From: Flaccisagitta enflata
Taxonomy: Eukaryota > Chaetognatha > Sagittoidea > Aphragmophora
Assembly: GCA_965153355.1 (NCBI GenBank)
Contig: OZ231127.1
Coordinates: forward strand, 68,944,001 to 69,008,000
Length of the DNA stretch: 64,000 nt
Direction: 5' to 3'
The notes beneath the pieces are model-generated. The model saw only the letters and a list, made by a program, of their open reading frames with translations. It was not told where the DNA came from and searched no databases. Below are positions 14,813 to 28,774 of this stretch, piece by piece (the stretch's first letter is position 1; every line of letters starts with the position of its first letter). The position numbers and the translations under genes were made by a program.

Positions 14813-15395
14813 AGCGATGCGAGGACACATTTGAACTAAGCGGAACGAATGTAGCGCAACAAAAAGAAAAAATAAAGATGGGAAAGCGAAAAGGAAAAGA
14901 AAAAGAAAAAAAGAAAAGAAAAGAAAAGCAGTCATTTTTCTTGGGAAAATAGGAAAAATTTATGCAGTTTTTCTCGTAACAAAAAAAAGAAGTAAAGAAA
15001 TACTTTCCCATTGGCATTGACGGTCCATTGAGGGTCTCGGCGTTGATTTTTTTCTCTCTTCCTTTTTTCCTGACTCGTTCCTCAATGACATATCCAGAAA
15101 ATGATACCATTACCGTATGCATTGTTTGCGCTCTACTACTTTCCTTTCAACCATTATTTTCATTTCAGTTTTTTTCCTTTTCATTATTCACTAAATTCAC
15201 TTCTCTTTGTTTCCCCCCCTCCTTTTCTTTCTATATACCGTACTTTTTCCTTCACTTTCTCCTTAACGGTTTTTTTTTCGCTTCCTGAATCTTCTCTTAT
15301 TTTCCCCATTTTCCAAACTTTCCTTTTCTCTCCCTTCTTTCTCTCTTTGTCTCCTGACTTTTTGAAACTTTTTTTTTCATAGATTCTTTTATTAA
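14813..15395. other. No gene recognised
   Basis: A purine-rich patch (14855-14935) and a pyrimidine-rich patch (15040-15395). The frames over the latter are Phe/Ser-rich artefacts. Confidence 0.5.
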
Positions 15396-15408
15396 TTCAT
15401 TCTTTCAT

Positions 15409-15480
<72 letters not shown>

Positions 15481-15510
15481 TCATTTTTTCTTTCATTTTT
15501 TCTTTGTTTT
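15396..15510. repeat. (TTTC)n microsatellite
   Basis: Pure CTTT units from 15410 to 15484 with variant ATTC/TTTT edges. Confidence 0.97.
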
Positions 15511-16590
15511 TTACTTAGTTTTAAGGAGGTATCGCTTCAACATGGTAATTCTGCAGCTTTAATCCAAGTTATAAAAATTCAACACCTAGATTTTTTAAAG
15601 AATCTTTTTGTCTAGTTTTTTGAACAAAATTGGTTTCTGAAAATTTTTTATGTGTATTGTGGGCTGGTCAGAAAATGTCATATACATGTATTAGCACACC
15701 CACAAACAAACACATACAAATAGAGGGATATTGTCGGTTACTGATTTTGTTTGCCATGCTTTCCTCTTTATTTTCAGAAAAAAAAAGAGGGACAAACCCA
15801 CAATCCACGCATACGAGCACCATGATTGCTATATTTCACATACTCATAACTTTGCTTTTATCATGCACTCAATAACTTGTAGGTACTCATTTCAGTTTTT
15901 TTATTGTGATTTCTTGATATGTAGCAATAAAATATCATGAAGCTTAAGCCATTGACCCTTTTTGTATTTTTCACCTGTGTAAATGCCTGACTGTTTTCAT
16001 CAATCTATACAGCCATTTTTTAAGAAAAAGAATAAACACACAATAACATTTTTACCACAATTTTTCATCCTATTCCAAATCTGGTCTCAGAATTGTGTTT
16101 TACTTATTTTGATTTTTGACCTTTCGAGTGTCAGTTGGGGCTGTTTTTGACCTTTGATAATTTTGACCCATTAGAATGATAAAAAGAATTGTACTTTCTT
16201 ATCTACTTTTTTGAGATGAATCTAAATCTGCAATCTGAATTTAATTTTCCATTTGAAATTTTGACCTCTTTTGGGTTGATCATACTTGATCCCTGACCTT
16301 TGACCCCCTTGGTCGTGACTTCCCGAATTTTTTGTGATGAGATACACATGAAATTGAAGCTTAGGAACAGTACTTCAGATTGATACAACGGAGAAAAAAA
16401 TTTGAAAAATACTCCCTAATCATTAGCTACAGTAAAAAGACTTTTCAAAATGAAGTTTATGTTCAATTGCCTGCTGATCCAGGAATTTGGTACAATATTT
16501 ATTTTAAATGCGTGCCCTAGACGCGTGATTGTCCGTCAACAGGAAGCACGACGTCTGAAGAAAAAGAAGAAGGCGAAGGGTTTAGAGCAA
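15511..16590. other. No gene recognised
   Basis: About 1.1 kb of AT-rich unique sequence. No exon-like or repeat signature apart from a 'TGACCTTTGA'-type phrase recurring at 16120-16310. Confidence 0.5.
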
Positions 16591-16593
16591 AAA

Positions 16594-16626
16594 GTTAAGA
16601 GTCGGGTGTCCGCGACTAAAAAAGGA
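16594..16626 (+). mobile_element. Family A 3' stub
   Basis: Only the terminal hairpin AGTCGGG-TGTC-CGCGACT and the A-tail remain, followed by a long purine-rich tract as at other family A tails. Confidence 0.75.
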
Positions 16627-17240
16627 AAAAAAAGATAGAAAGAAAAACAAAATAAACACAAAGGAAAAAGATTTTGGAAAAGAAATAGAATTTGAAAACG
16701 AAAAAGGAAAAAGGAAAAGAAAAAAGACTAAGACAAAAAAAAGAAAAGAATAAGGTTAAAGAAAAGAAAAAGGAAAAGGAAAAGAAAAGGAAAGAGGAAG
16801 AAAAGGAAAAAGAAAAAGAAAAATGGATAGGAAGGGGAAGTGAGAAGGAGAGGAAACCCCTTTTGATATCCTTCCTGACGCCCGACTTTAATAGAAGCAA
16901 ATTATTGAGAATGGATACGCGGAATTCCAATTTAGGCACTCAACAGAAAAAAGGAGAAAACAAATGAATTGAAACAATGGGGAAATGGGGAAAGGTAGAG
17001 GAAAGCAGGAGGATGAGGATGAGAAACAGAAAACTCTGAAGAGAGATGGAAAAAGAGACCAAAAGAGGAAAGAGAGAGAGAGAGGTGAAATGAAGGAAAG
17101 ATAAAGAAACCAAAAGAAAAGATAAAAAGGCAGGTGAAAAAAAAAAGAAATATCCCAAGCCAAATGGCGGAAAATTTTCGTTGCCAAAGAGAAAAATGAA
17201 ATGAATGGGAGGAAAAAAAAGATTGGGTGAAAGAGAGAGA
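16627..17240. repeat. Purine-rich low-complexity tract
   Basis: Degenerate GAAAA/GGAAA repeats with one less biased patch (16855-16980). Minus-strand frames over it are Phe/Ser-rich artefacts. Confidence 0.8.
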
Positions 17241-17353
17241 GACACACACAGAAATACAGACAGAAACACTGGCAGAACGAAAGACCAGACAGTAACACGG
17301 TCCAAAGGACAGCAATAATTACACAAAAGACAGAGAAACTGGACATTGATACA

Positions 17354-18129
17354 GGTGGTCCATCTAAAAAAATGTCCATGAAACTTCCATTAAGTACGTC
17401 CGCCACCCACCCCCTTGTCCAAAGTACTACCTAGGAAATAAGTATAGAATCAACAGAGAAATTGTTTGATTTCTTATCCTTACATCACATAAAACATTCT
17501 ACTGATTGTACTAGTATTTCACATAACCTTTTTCTTAATCAACTTATCCGGTTTTACGTTTGGGAGGCAATTTGTAAACCATTTTTTTCATAAAATCATG
17601 CTATTGTTCCACTGCTTTTGTTAAACTCCTATGGACTCATGATATCAAAGACATGTTTTTACTTTTTTGCTTGTCATTTCTAAACGGTTAAAGCTACAGT
17701 GACCAGACTGCGCTCATCTTGTAGATTCTTTGACAAAGATTGATTTGCTTTTTTTTGAAAACTCTCTAGCCTCACCGGAAGCTGAGATAATCTAGATTGA
17801 AGGTGTCTCTAATTTACTTTCAATCCTACCTCATCAATTATTTTGCAAATTTCAAAATGACTGTTTTCACTCATTTGCTTGTCATTTTTAAACGAAAAAA
17901 GCTACAGGTGCCAGATTGCACTCATTTTGTAGATTTTTCGATGTAGATTGATTTGATTTTTTTACAAAGTTATCTGGCGTTTTTTAAAGCCGAGATATCT
18001 TAAATTGAAGTTGATTCTATATTTATTTCCAAGGTAGTAAAGTATTGGAAACCTCAGAGATCAAACCAAATATAAACGCTTTCTGTGGGATATGAGGAGA
18101 GTGGCGGCCGCATTTGTCATGGACCATCT
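17354..18129. mobile_element. Diverged element with GGTCCAT ends and internal duplication
   Basis: The left end GTGGTCCATCTAAAAAAATG is inverted at the right end (CATTTGTCATGGACCATC). Near each end are a GCCACCC-type block and its inverse (GTGGCGGCC). Inside, two copies of about 200 bp share TTGCTTGTCATTT-TAAACG, AAAGCTACAG, CACTCAT-TTGTAGATT and GAGATA. The phrase GTGGGATATGAGG is shared with 28449-28776 and 42862-42996. Confidence 0.6.
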
Positions 18130-18392
18130 ATTTCGTCGAGCCCTCGATAGAGAAATGCCCCATAACTATGCATTATTCTTTAGTGGGCAACTGTAAACTC
18201 AGTCAGTAAGTCAGTCAGTCAGTCAGAGAGACAGGAACAGACAGACCGAGAGATTGACAGATACTGGGACAGGCTAGGACAGACGGTAAGTGCGACCATG
18301 ACGGCGCAGGGGGAAAAATCCTTCTAAATTAATTGAATCAAGCTGCAACAAATCCTGGCACCGAAGCGCCCGCCTACGAAAACGTCGGGACA

Positions 18393-18502
<110 letters not shown>

Positions 18503-18847
18503 TATGGTTAGATAGACAGGAAGTCCAACAGACAGACAGACAGACAAACAGGCAACCAGACAGACCGAGACAAATAGGCGGAGACAAGTTTCAGCTAAAG
18601 TGGACTCAATTGTTGCCGGCTTTTTGATCTGAGGTGGCTCAATGTCTGCCAAATGCAAAATGAGAAGAAAAAAAAAAGAACACATGCCAACTGAGTCTAA
18701 GATTGGGCATCTGATTCGCGCGATATGTTGGCATGAGACTCCCTGGATGATACATTTATCAGTCACACCATTGGTAAATTTTTTTTCTCTCCATGGTTGT
18801 GAATCAATCTTGATTTGGTTTGAACCAGTTGAGGAATCGAGATAAAA

Positions 18848-19042
18848 ACAAGGCCAGATACACGGCTCCCGAAGTCGCGTGTGGGTGGGCACGGGCCATA
18901 TTTGAGGTCACCAGACCATTTGGGCAGGAGCAGTGAGGTCAAAGAAATAAAATCATAAAAAAAAGTAAAGTGCGACCAACCAACCGACCGACCGACCAAC
19001 CGACAAAGCAGGGTGTAGAGTCGCGTGCACGCGACTAAAAAG
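18848..19042 (+). mobile_element. Family A element, full length, two GGGCAG modules
   Basis: Starts ACAAGGCCAGATACACGGC, then AGTCGCGTGTGGGTGGGCA, a second module TTTGGGCAGGAGCAGTGAGG, a (GACC)n tract (18975-19002), ACAAAGCAGGGTGTAGAG and the perfect palindrome AGTCGCGTGCACGCGACT with an A5 tail. Confidence 0.92.
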
Positions 19043-19264
19043 ATGAGAGTAAGATAGATAGATTGAACCAAGAGAAAGCAGGGCCAGGGCCAAGCGATTT
19101 CCAATAGATGTATGATTTGAAGATGAAGAGAGTTGAAAAAATGAAGAAAAAACCTAAAAATTGTGTTTAGAAAATTTCGCGTCATGGACCTTTCTTTGGA
19201 CAGACGGACGCACTCTCACGTAGAGATGCGAGGATGCATCTAAACAAGCTTAAGAAAGGGAAAA

Positions 19265-19386
19265 ATTCGCGGACTGTTGGGCAGGGGCAGTACAGTAAAA
19301 AAGACAAACGACTATACATCAGGAATGTGACGGACGGACCGACAGACTAACACAGCAAGGTGTAGAGTCGCGTGTGCGCAACTAGA
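19265..19386 (+). mobile_element. Family A element, 5' truncated
   Basis: Begins in the GGGCAGGGGCAGTAC module. Has GACGGACGGACCGACAGAC, CAGCAAGGTGTAGAGTCG and CGTGTGCGCAACTAGAAAAG. One stem pair is a C-A mismatch. Confidence 0.85.
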
Positions 19387-19685
19387 AAAGAGAGATAAAG
19401 GATGAGGAGGAATAAAGGGTGAAAAAATTGGAAAAGAGCCAAGAAGATTGATGTGTGGATACATGGGGGAGGGATTTTTACCCCCTCTTTAGCTCTGGCA
19501 ATCCGATCACTGAACAAATTGAAATCGCGAGAAGAAAAAATCGCGAGAAGAAAAAAAGTTGAGAGGGAGGAAAGGAAGATAAATCCTTTTTGGATAACTA
19601 AAAAAAAATCTTCTTGTTGATTACTTTTTTCACATAATCGGGTGTTAAGACTTGTCCTCGACAAATGGCAACTGGACACTGAGAG

Positions 19686-20270
19686 GAACAAGGCCGGATA
19701 CACGGCTAATTACCCCAGTCGCGTGCGGGTGGGCGTGGGCACACAGTAGTTTATTTACATATGCCAGAGGAAACAACCACCCAACCACCCCAAATCGCAC
19801 CTAAATCACCACCTCTGACACCCCAAAGACACCACAACCCCTTAAATCACCTACACAGTAGTTTATTTATATATGCCAGAGGAAACAACCACCCAACCAC
19901 CCCAAATCCCACCTAAATCACCACCTCTGACACCCCAAAGACACCTCAACCCCTTAAATCACCTACACAGTAGTTTATTTACTTATGCCAGAGGAATCAA
20001 CCACCCCAAATCCCACCTAAATTCCCACCTCTGACACCCCAAAGACACCACAACCCCTTAAATCACCGGGCAGTGACAAGGAAGGTCACTTGAGCATTTG
20101 CGCAGGAGCAGTACGCTCAAAACTAAAAAAAACGCCAAAAAAGTAAAAAGGGAACCGACCGACCAACCAACCAACCGACCATCCAACCAACCGACCAACC
20201 AACCAACCAACCGACCGACAGACCGACCGACAAAGCGGGGTGAAGAGTCGCGCAACACGTGACTAAAAAA
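19686..20270 (+). mobile_element. Family A element split by a minisatellite
   Basis: The 5' half (ACAAGGCCGGATACACGGC, AGTCGCGTGCGGGTGGGC) and the 3' half (GGCAGTGACAAGG..., a long GACC/AACC tract at 20153-20231, CAAAGCGGGGTG, hairpin AGTCGCG-CAACA-CGTGACT, A6 tail) flank three 112-bp tandem units. The stem keeps pairing through a G-U wobble. Confidence 0.88.
19742..20066. repeat. 112-bp minisatellite, three copies inside family A
   Basis: Units start at 19742, 19854 and 19966 with CACAGTAGTTTATTT and run through CCACCCCAAATC and CCACCTCTGACACCCC to CCTTAAATCACC. They are nearly identical, so the expansion is recent. Confidence 0.93.
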
Positions 20271-20395
20271 GAACCTTTTTTCATACAAAAGCGACAACAA
20301 CATTAACAACCACAACCACAACCACAACAATGACAACAGCAAAGACTTGTCTACTCCGTTTCATTTTCAACATCTTCTTCCTGTTTCTTTCATAG

Positions 20396-20431
20396 GTCGG
20401 TCGGTCGGTCGGTCGGTCGGTAGATCGGGCA

Positions 20432-20475
<44 letters not shown>
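20396..20475. repeat. (GGTC)n then (CT)n
   Basis: Six GGTC units at 20396-20421, a 12-bp spacer, then a CT array. Confidence 0.95.
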
Positions 20476-20480
<5 letters not shown>

Positions 20481-21082
20481 ACCTTCACATCCTCCTCCTC
20501 CTAGTCAAGTTTGCTTGGGGGGAAAATGAAGTCGATTTGACTTGACGAGGATTTCCTGGGAAAACTCAGTTGGAAGGTAAATGAGCAAAGCCCAAAAGCG
20601 ATTGATACTCAATGGTACCCTTAGGTCGTGCATTGCCAAGTATTGTTCAAAGCTGTTGAATTATATATGGTGATGAAAAATAAATTATTTTCTTTAGATT
20701 ACCTTCCAATAAAATCCTTTTTATTGAACACTTGATAATGAGGTGGCTCATCAGAAATGTCGGACCAATGCATGATTCATGTTAATGAAGTAAGTATAGT
20801 AGACTGTTAAAACGGAGCAAAAGTCAAAGTCTGGGATACTTTCCAAAAAGGAGGCTGTGTTCTTTGGACTGCTGCTTGAAACGAGAAAAAAGTTCACGAA
20901 AATGAAAAATAGAAAGAACATCAGAAAAAGAGGTGGAAACTATGAACGGGACAATCTTGATCATTATGATAATGTCAGTCTGGGTTTGATTTGAGGCGTC
21001 ATAATCATGATAACAGTCTCTCATGTCAAACCGAGAACGTCTTTGAATCTTCTTGACATACATTTCGGTGGTGATGGTTATA
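20476..21082. other. No gene recognised
   Basis: AT-rich unique sequence. A 95-codon minus frame (21111-20824) has no family resemblance and overlaps the TIR of the next element. Confidence 0.5.
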
Positions 21083-21232
21083 CAGTTGAACCCCGTAATA
21101 ATTGATGTCAAGGGACCAAGAAATCATCTATTGTAGATGGATTGCTGTTATAGCCAATGATAAAAAATAACTTGAAATCAGATGTAGGCGCATTTCCCTT
21201 TCTTTTCTATTCGTTACAGCGGGATGTAACTG
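21083..21232. mobile_element. Tc1/mariner-like MITE, 150 bp
   Basis: The ends CAGTTGAACCCCG and GCGGGATGTAACTG are imperfect inverted repeats flanked by TA on both sides (21081-21082 and 21233-21234). The ends resemble those of the larger element at 28121-29328. Confidence 0.8.
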
Positions 21233-21480
21233 TATATATAAGAGATAGGGCCAGGTTGGCCAACACAAACGCCAAACGGGTGCGCCTAGTCTGTGACTGT
21301 TTTTACAAATAAACAGAGAAAGTTAGAGACAGAGAGATGGACAGAAAGACCGAGGGAGGGAGAAATAGGGCCGCCGTTAAAACGTAAAAGGAAAAAAAAA
21401 CTATGTGACACTTTTAGGATGTATCACCGTCGCGTGTTTTGCGTCTCTCTTAACAACTTTCAAAACAAAAGGGCAATTTT

Positions 21481-21770
21481 CCAACAGCCGCCTTCACCAA
21501 CGCGGCACCAACATCAGCCCGAGTCAACACCCGCACTCACCAACAGCCATACTCACCAACAGCCACACTCACCAGCAGCCAAATCTCCCAACTGCCGCAC
21601 TCACCAACAGCCGTACCCCAGAACAGCCGCACTCACCAACAGCCGCACCCACCAACCGCCACACCCACCAACAGCGTCACTCACCAACAGCCACACTGAT
21701 CAACAGCCGCACCCACCAACAGCCGCACTCACCCACAACTTTACTCACCAACAGACCCAGACAACCACTT
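21481..21770. repeat. 16-bp minisatellite (CCAACAGCCGCACTCA)
   Basis: About 16 imperfect copies. Because 16 is not a multiple of 3, all frames cycle through a His/Gln/Pro/Thr-rich artefact. Confidence 0.92.
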
Positions 21771-22009
21771 GACAAGGGCGCCGACAGTTATACACCATCG
21801 AGTCCATCATCAATGACAACAGAGTGACACATGATCTGATGCCAACAGCTGGAAATGTAAGGAAACGCCAGCAGCCATGTACCACAACATAGACCATTAC
21901 CAATGATAAGTTTTGATAACAAACCCTGAAACTGTCAGCCAATGACCACAGCCTCTTGCTTCAGATACAAGCCAACGCCAACAATCCAAACATTTGCACC
22001 TTGACTCTG

Positions 22010-22290
22010 CCAGGCTGCTTCGCCACTTCCTCAGCCTCCATCGCTGCCACCCTCGCCAATCTCGCCACGCTTGCCGCCTTTCTCTGCCGCCCTTGCCACC
22101 CCTGACAATATTGCCACGCTTGCCGCCTCTCTCTGCCGCCCCTGCCGCCCTTGCCGTCCTCGCTGCCTTTGCCGTCCCTGCCGCCCCTGCCGCCTCTCTC
22201 TGCCGTCCTGGCCGCCCTTGCCGCCCTCGCCGCCTTTGCCGCCCCTGTCGCTCCTGCCGCATCTCTCGCTTTCGCCCCCCCCCCCCCAGG
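22010..22290. repeat. GCC-rich minisatellite (CTTGCCGCCCCTGCCGCC type)
   Basis: Repeated CTGCCGCC and CTTGCCGCC units, with longer recurrences of CCGCCTCTCTCTGCCG about every 50-70 bp, ending in a run of C (22266-22278). Pro/Leu- and Arg/Ala-rich frames here are artefacts. Confidence 0.88.
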
Positions 22291-22407
22291 AGATGTATTT
22301 TGTGGTGGCGGTGGCGCGTTTTGTCGCCTCATCACATCGCCGCTCGACGAGGCAATCTCCGAACTAAGCCTATCGACCGACGCCAACCATAAAATCCGTC
22401 ATGGCCC

Positions 22408-23178
<771 letters not shown>

Positions 23179-23179
23179 C

Positions 23180-23475
<296 letters not shown>

Positions 23476-23848
23476 CTCTAGGGTTTTTTCCAACTAGAGG
23501 GCTTTGATTTTCTCTTCCTTCTCGATCCCCCAACGTCCCACCACCCACCAACTTCCCCTGGCTCTTTCTCTTTCCACTATGGAACTCGTGAAACGCCATT
23601 TATTTTTTGTTATGGTAAAAGCATGGGCTGCAATGCCGACTTTTAAAAGCCACTAGTCTTAAAGCTCAAATGCATTCAGTTTTCCCTTTTACAGATGAAG
23701 ATGCCGTTGTAAAGCTCAATAGGGAAAGATCGTTTCCATTTCCGCAAAAAGGGGGTTTATTCAACGTTTTCAAAGCTCAGCTTGTTAAAGGTTTGATGCT
23801 GGGAGCTTAACTGAAGCCCAAACAGAGGAAAAAAGAGAGGGAGATTTG

Positions 23849-24029
<181 letters not shown>

Positions 24030-24164
24030 AGGATAAAACGCGAAGTGCAAATTTAACTTATTTTCCTCATAATGTTTGTTTCAATTCTGATTTTTTCTTT
24101 TGACTAAAAAAAATTGCTTAAATAGAACCCTCGCAAAAATCGATGAATGAAAGAACGATCGAGA

Positions 24165-24760
24165 TGAAACTTGACATGGAAACTTACCTTATCAATGTGG
24201 GAATGGCCGCAGACGCGTTGACTCGAAGTCTTGGCTCAACGCTGAGGCAAAGGCGAACGGTCGATTGTTTCTATCGCAGCGCTTCAACGCCTTCGAAGAA
24301 GACTCCAGGCTCCAACGTGTCGCTGAACGTCTCCGTTACGTAAAATTGGATACCTGAACAAAAAGAGATTCTTCCGCGGGACACAGCCCCACGTGAGCAA
24401 GGCTACGCCACGTTGCCTTTCCGCGTCGCGGCATCACGCCACGGTGCATCCCCGTGACGCGAAATCGCGCATTGGAGCCATGCCGATCGTCGGAGGCACA
24501 GGGTCTCGTTACTGAAGGGATCATAATACGGCAAAGCTGCACCATGCGAGTCACCTGCGAAATGCGACTTCGCCGTGGCGGAATAGCGCCATGATACCGT
24601 AATAGTCGCGTTATGAGAATGATTTCAAGAGTAAGTTTTTACCGTCAGTTCGTTCCACGGCCAAAACTGTCAGATCCGCGTCGCTGTGAAGACTCTTTTG
24701 GCCAAACCATGTCTGGCGGGAAACTGACAGTTTATCTGACCTCAACGTGAGTCCAACTCT
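24165..24760. other. CpG-rich island with exon-like signals
   Basis: CpG density is far above the surrounding AT-rich DNA, similar to the LRSAM1 exons. On the minus strand a good acceptor (CTCTTTTTGTTCAG at about 24359-24346) and a consensus donor (GATAAG|GTAAGT near 24187-24182) bracket a segment that reads IQFYVTETFSDTLEPGVFF before an in-frame TAG. It could be a broken coding exon, a noncoding RNA exon or chance. Confidence 0.4.
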
Positions 24761-25665
24761 TCTTCTTCTTCATCTTTCCTAATTCCGCCATAAGATTTCT
24801 TTCCTTTTCTTGATTCATTGGCGCGCCCTTTTGACACATTCAATTTTGTTTCTTTTTAACCACATTATTTTTTTTTATTCAATTCTTTTTATTGCTATTG
24901 TTGCCTTTTTTTTCGTTTGAAAATTGGTTTGAATGGAGCCCGTTTCAATCCCATCAAAAACAGTCGTGGTTCCCACAGCGAAGTTCAACCAGGAGCAAAA
25001 ACATTTCTTTCTTTTTGGTCTACTTCTTTTCTTTTTTAAATGAAAGATTGGGAAAAGCCAAGTCTATTTTCAGACACTTGGAATCTATCACTTTTTATGT
25101 GTGTGCTAAAAGTTCTAGGATAGCCCGTATTTTTTTTCTTCATCCATTACCCATGTGGGCGCTTTTCAAAATGATATGGTTTTTAGCCCATCAATTAGCC
25201 AAACCTTTGTATTCTTTTCAGTTATTCACCATGTGGCTAATAATGGCATTTATTCATAGGCAATCAATTTTCTAAACACTCAAAATCCATATACAGAAAC
25301 AATGCTTATTACATATGTACTCTGCCATTCCAAAAAGAATTATGATTGATTTTTGATTTATATGCATGTACAATTGCACATTCTACATACATGTGAACAA
25401 GCAGGCTTTGCTACGATTAAAGAAACCTCATGGTTTGCTTGTTCATCCACGATCTATCCTTTTAAGATATTTCAAGAATTCCTACTATATGAATGATAAA
25501 TGGTCATGTTATTAATTGTGCCATTCCCAATCTTTCATGATTCCAAGTTGCGCCGAAACTTTGTCAAATTAGTAACTAAAATGTAATCGTATCGTCAACG
25601 CGTGTTTTGTAATTCAGTCAAAAAAAGTGAATAAAACTAAAGTGATGACAATATTTCAACAACAG
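24761..25665. other. No gene recognised
   Basis: AT-rich. The 127-codon plus frame at 24892-25275 has no alternative-start support, no domain and AT-driven composition. Confidence 0.5.
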
Positions 25666-25795
<130 letters not shown>

Positions 25796-26177
25796 AAAGA
25801 AAGAAAAAGATAAAAGATAAAAGAAAAAAGAAGAAAAAGTTTGTGCTTTCAATAACTTTGGTCTCTGGTGATTTTCATCACGTCGCCGAAATGAGAGGCA
25901 AAATTTGAATTTCTAAACGATTTCTCACACAACGAGAAATGGGGTGATACGTGAGGCCATAAGAAATGAGGAGGGATGTGGAGGGAGGGTAATTGTTGTG
26001 ACTTTGGAGGGGGATTAATGTGTGAGGTACTTTCTGAGGGGTGCTCGAGGTTGATTGAACGCGCACGGGAGCTTAAGATCGTTTATTGGGTAGATTATCG
26101 GTTGGTTATAGGTAACGCCTAAAAGTTGGACTGGAAAAAGGACAGAGCATATATGTCAGGGAGGCGGAAATAGAGTG

Positions 26178-26532
<355 letters not shown>

Positions 26533-27083
26533 CATAGGAGAACGGGAAAAGCGATAAAGACAGATAGAATAAAACATAGAATTGGGAGTGTATCGCTTTA
26601 TCCATTTTGGAAGCGGTCGGACGGATGTCGATAAAGTTTGTATACTGACATTGGCGTTTAAGTGGGATCAATCTATTTCATGGAAAAGTTGTGCCGCTTG
26701 CCTGCTTATGTTGCGTTCGAACCAATTTGAATTACAAATTTCCGATAAACTTTAAATACTGCGCTTGATCCCATTTCAGCCATCTCAAGGAAAAACCGTT
26801 CACCCGACTTATCGTCATTCAAAAGGGAAATAAGTTTTAAACGGTCGTCAATGTAGGGAAAATTTCTTTGTGTGAATATTCTTGAAATATAGACGGCCCC
26901 CAAGCCGTATGGTTATGACATGAAACGTTCAGTCATCTTTTTTGTCTTTTGCAAAATCTCCTAGCCAATTAGATTAAAAATTCATGTGATAGAGTGGATC
27001 AAAGGGATCAAGATAGGAAGACGTTGCATGTGGTAGTGGACAAAATAAAGATGGGTGGAAGAAGGAGAAAAGGTCGACGAAAA
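26533..27083. other. No gene recognised
   Basis: Unique sequence. The minus frame at 26903-26706 is short and unsupported. Confidence 0.5.
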
Positions 27084-27310
27084 ACAAGGCGAATACGCGG
27101 CTACCTAAGTCGCGTGCAGGTATGCAGGGGCAGTGATGGAAAAGGCTAACCTAGCATATGGGCAAGAGCTGTCGTGCAAAAACTGCCTGTAGACGCCAAA
27201 ACAGTAAAGTATGATCAACAGACCCACAGATGGACGGACAGATGAACGGACTGATGGAAGGACAGACAGACCAACCGACTGACTTAGCGGGCTATTAAGA
27301 CGCGTGAAAA
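27084..27310 (+). mobile_element. Family A element, two-module, diverged
   Basis: Starts ACAAGGCGAATACGCGGC, then AGTCGCGTGCAGGTATGCAG and a second module CATATGGGCAAGAGCTGTCG, a GGACGGACAGATGAACGGAC tract, and GACTTAGCGGGCTATTAAGA. The hairpin is eroded to GACGCGTGAAAAG. Confidence 0.82.
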
Positions 27311-27645
27311 GAGATGAAAAAAAAAAGATGAAGAAAATTGCCAGTAGAATAAAACATTGGAGAAGGCGGGGTTATTTGATGGAAAATGCGAATTGCGAAA
27401 TAGCCTCCTGGGCAACAAACACGTCTTGATGAAAGTCTGGTTGGAAATTCATGGGCAGTTTTGAATAACAATAAATTACATTTGAGCAAACTGACTTTCG
27501 CCCGAATGAATTTTGGTCCTCCCGCTTGCTTTCTTTCTTCCTCAAAGGCGGAATCACTTTCTTTCCTTTTTTTTCTGGTGCTGGAGGCAGGCGAAAAAAA
27601 TGGCCCTTTTTAATTTCTTATTTTGCGGCTAAGGAAATTTGTTAA
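27311..27645. other. No gene recognised
   Basis: Unique sequence between a family A copy and a GA array. Confidence 0.5.
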
Positions 27646-27955
<310 letters not shown>

Positions 27956-28210
27956 GGAAGAGATACACTAAATTACAGAGATTAATCCTGAATGATGCTT
28001 TTTATACGAAGAGAAGATGAATTTAAAGATTTTTACTGATTCCTATGGAACAGATTCATATCTTTATATGGTTAAGTTCGCCAAGTAGAAATCGTTCATA
28101 CCACCAAATCTGCATACATACAGTCAAACCCCGCTCGAACGGATTTCAAGGGACTGGACTTCTTTATCTGTTGGAAACGGACTTCCGTTAGAGCCAATCT
28201 GCACTGTCAC

Positions 28211-28447
<237 letters not shown>

Positions 28448-28448
28448 C

Positions 28449-28774
28449 TAGCCTGACAATAATTCATGCAATGTCATAGAAAAGTTCTCTATCAGAGGGA
28501 TAAGGCCCAAAATCATGTTTACAGATGGTCCATGAAAAAAATTTAGCCCTGGAACCCCAGTAAATTGGCGCCGCCACTGGCCCCCTTTCCCATGATAAAA
28601 TATAGGCAAAAATCCTTCCTGTACATTTTCAATGGGATATGAGGGGGGTGGCGGCGGTAATTCTTAGAGGTCCCAGGACCAAATTTTTGTTGTGAATTAT
28701 CTGTGTACATGATTTTGAGTCATATCCCTCTGATAGAGAACTTTCCTATGACTTTGCCTGAACTCTTGTTATGC

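Noticed and set aside
21293-21827. His/Gln/Pro-rich 159- and 140-codon frames
   Set aside because: Produced by a 16-bp minisatellite.
24892-25275. 127-codon plus frame with aromatic-rich composition
   Set aside because: Composition follows AT/T-rich DNA. No acceptor, Kozak context or homology is recognised.
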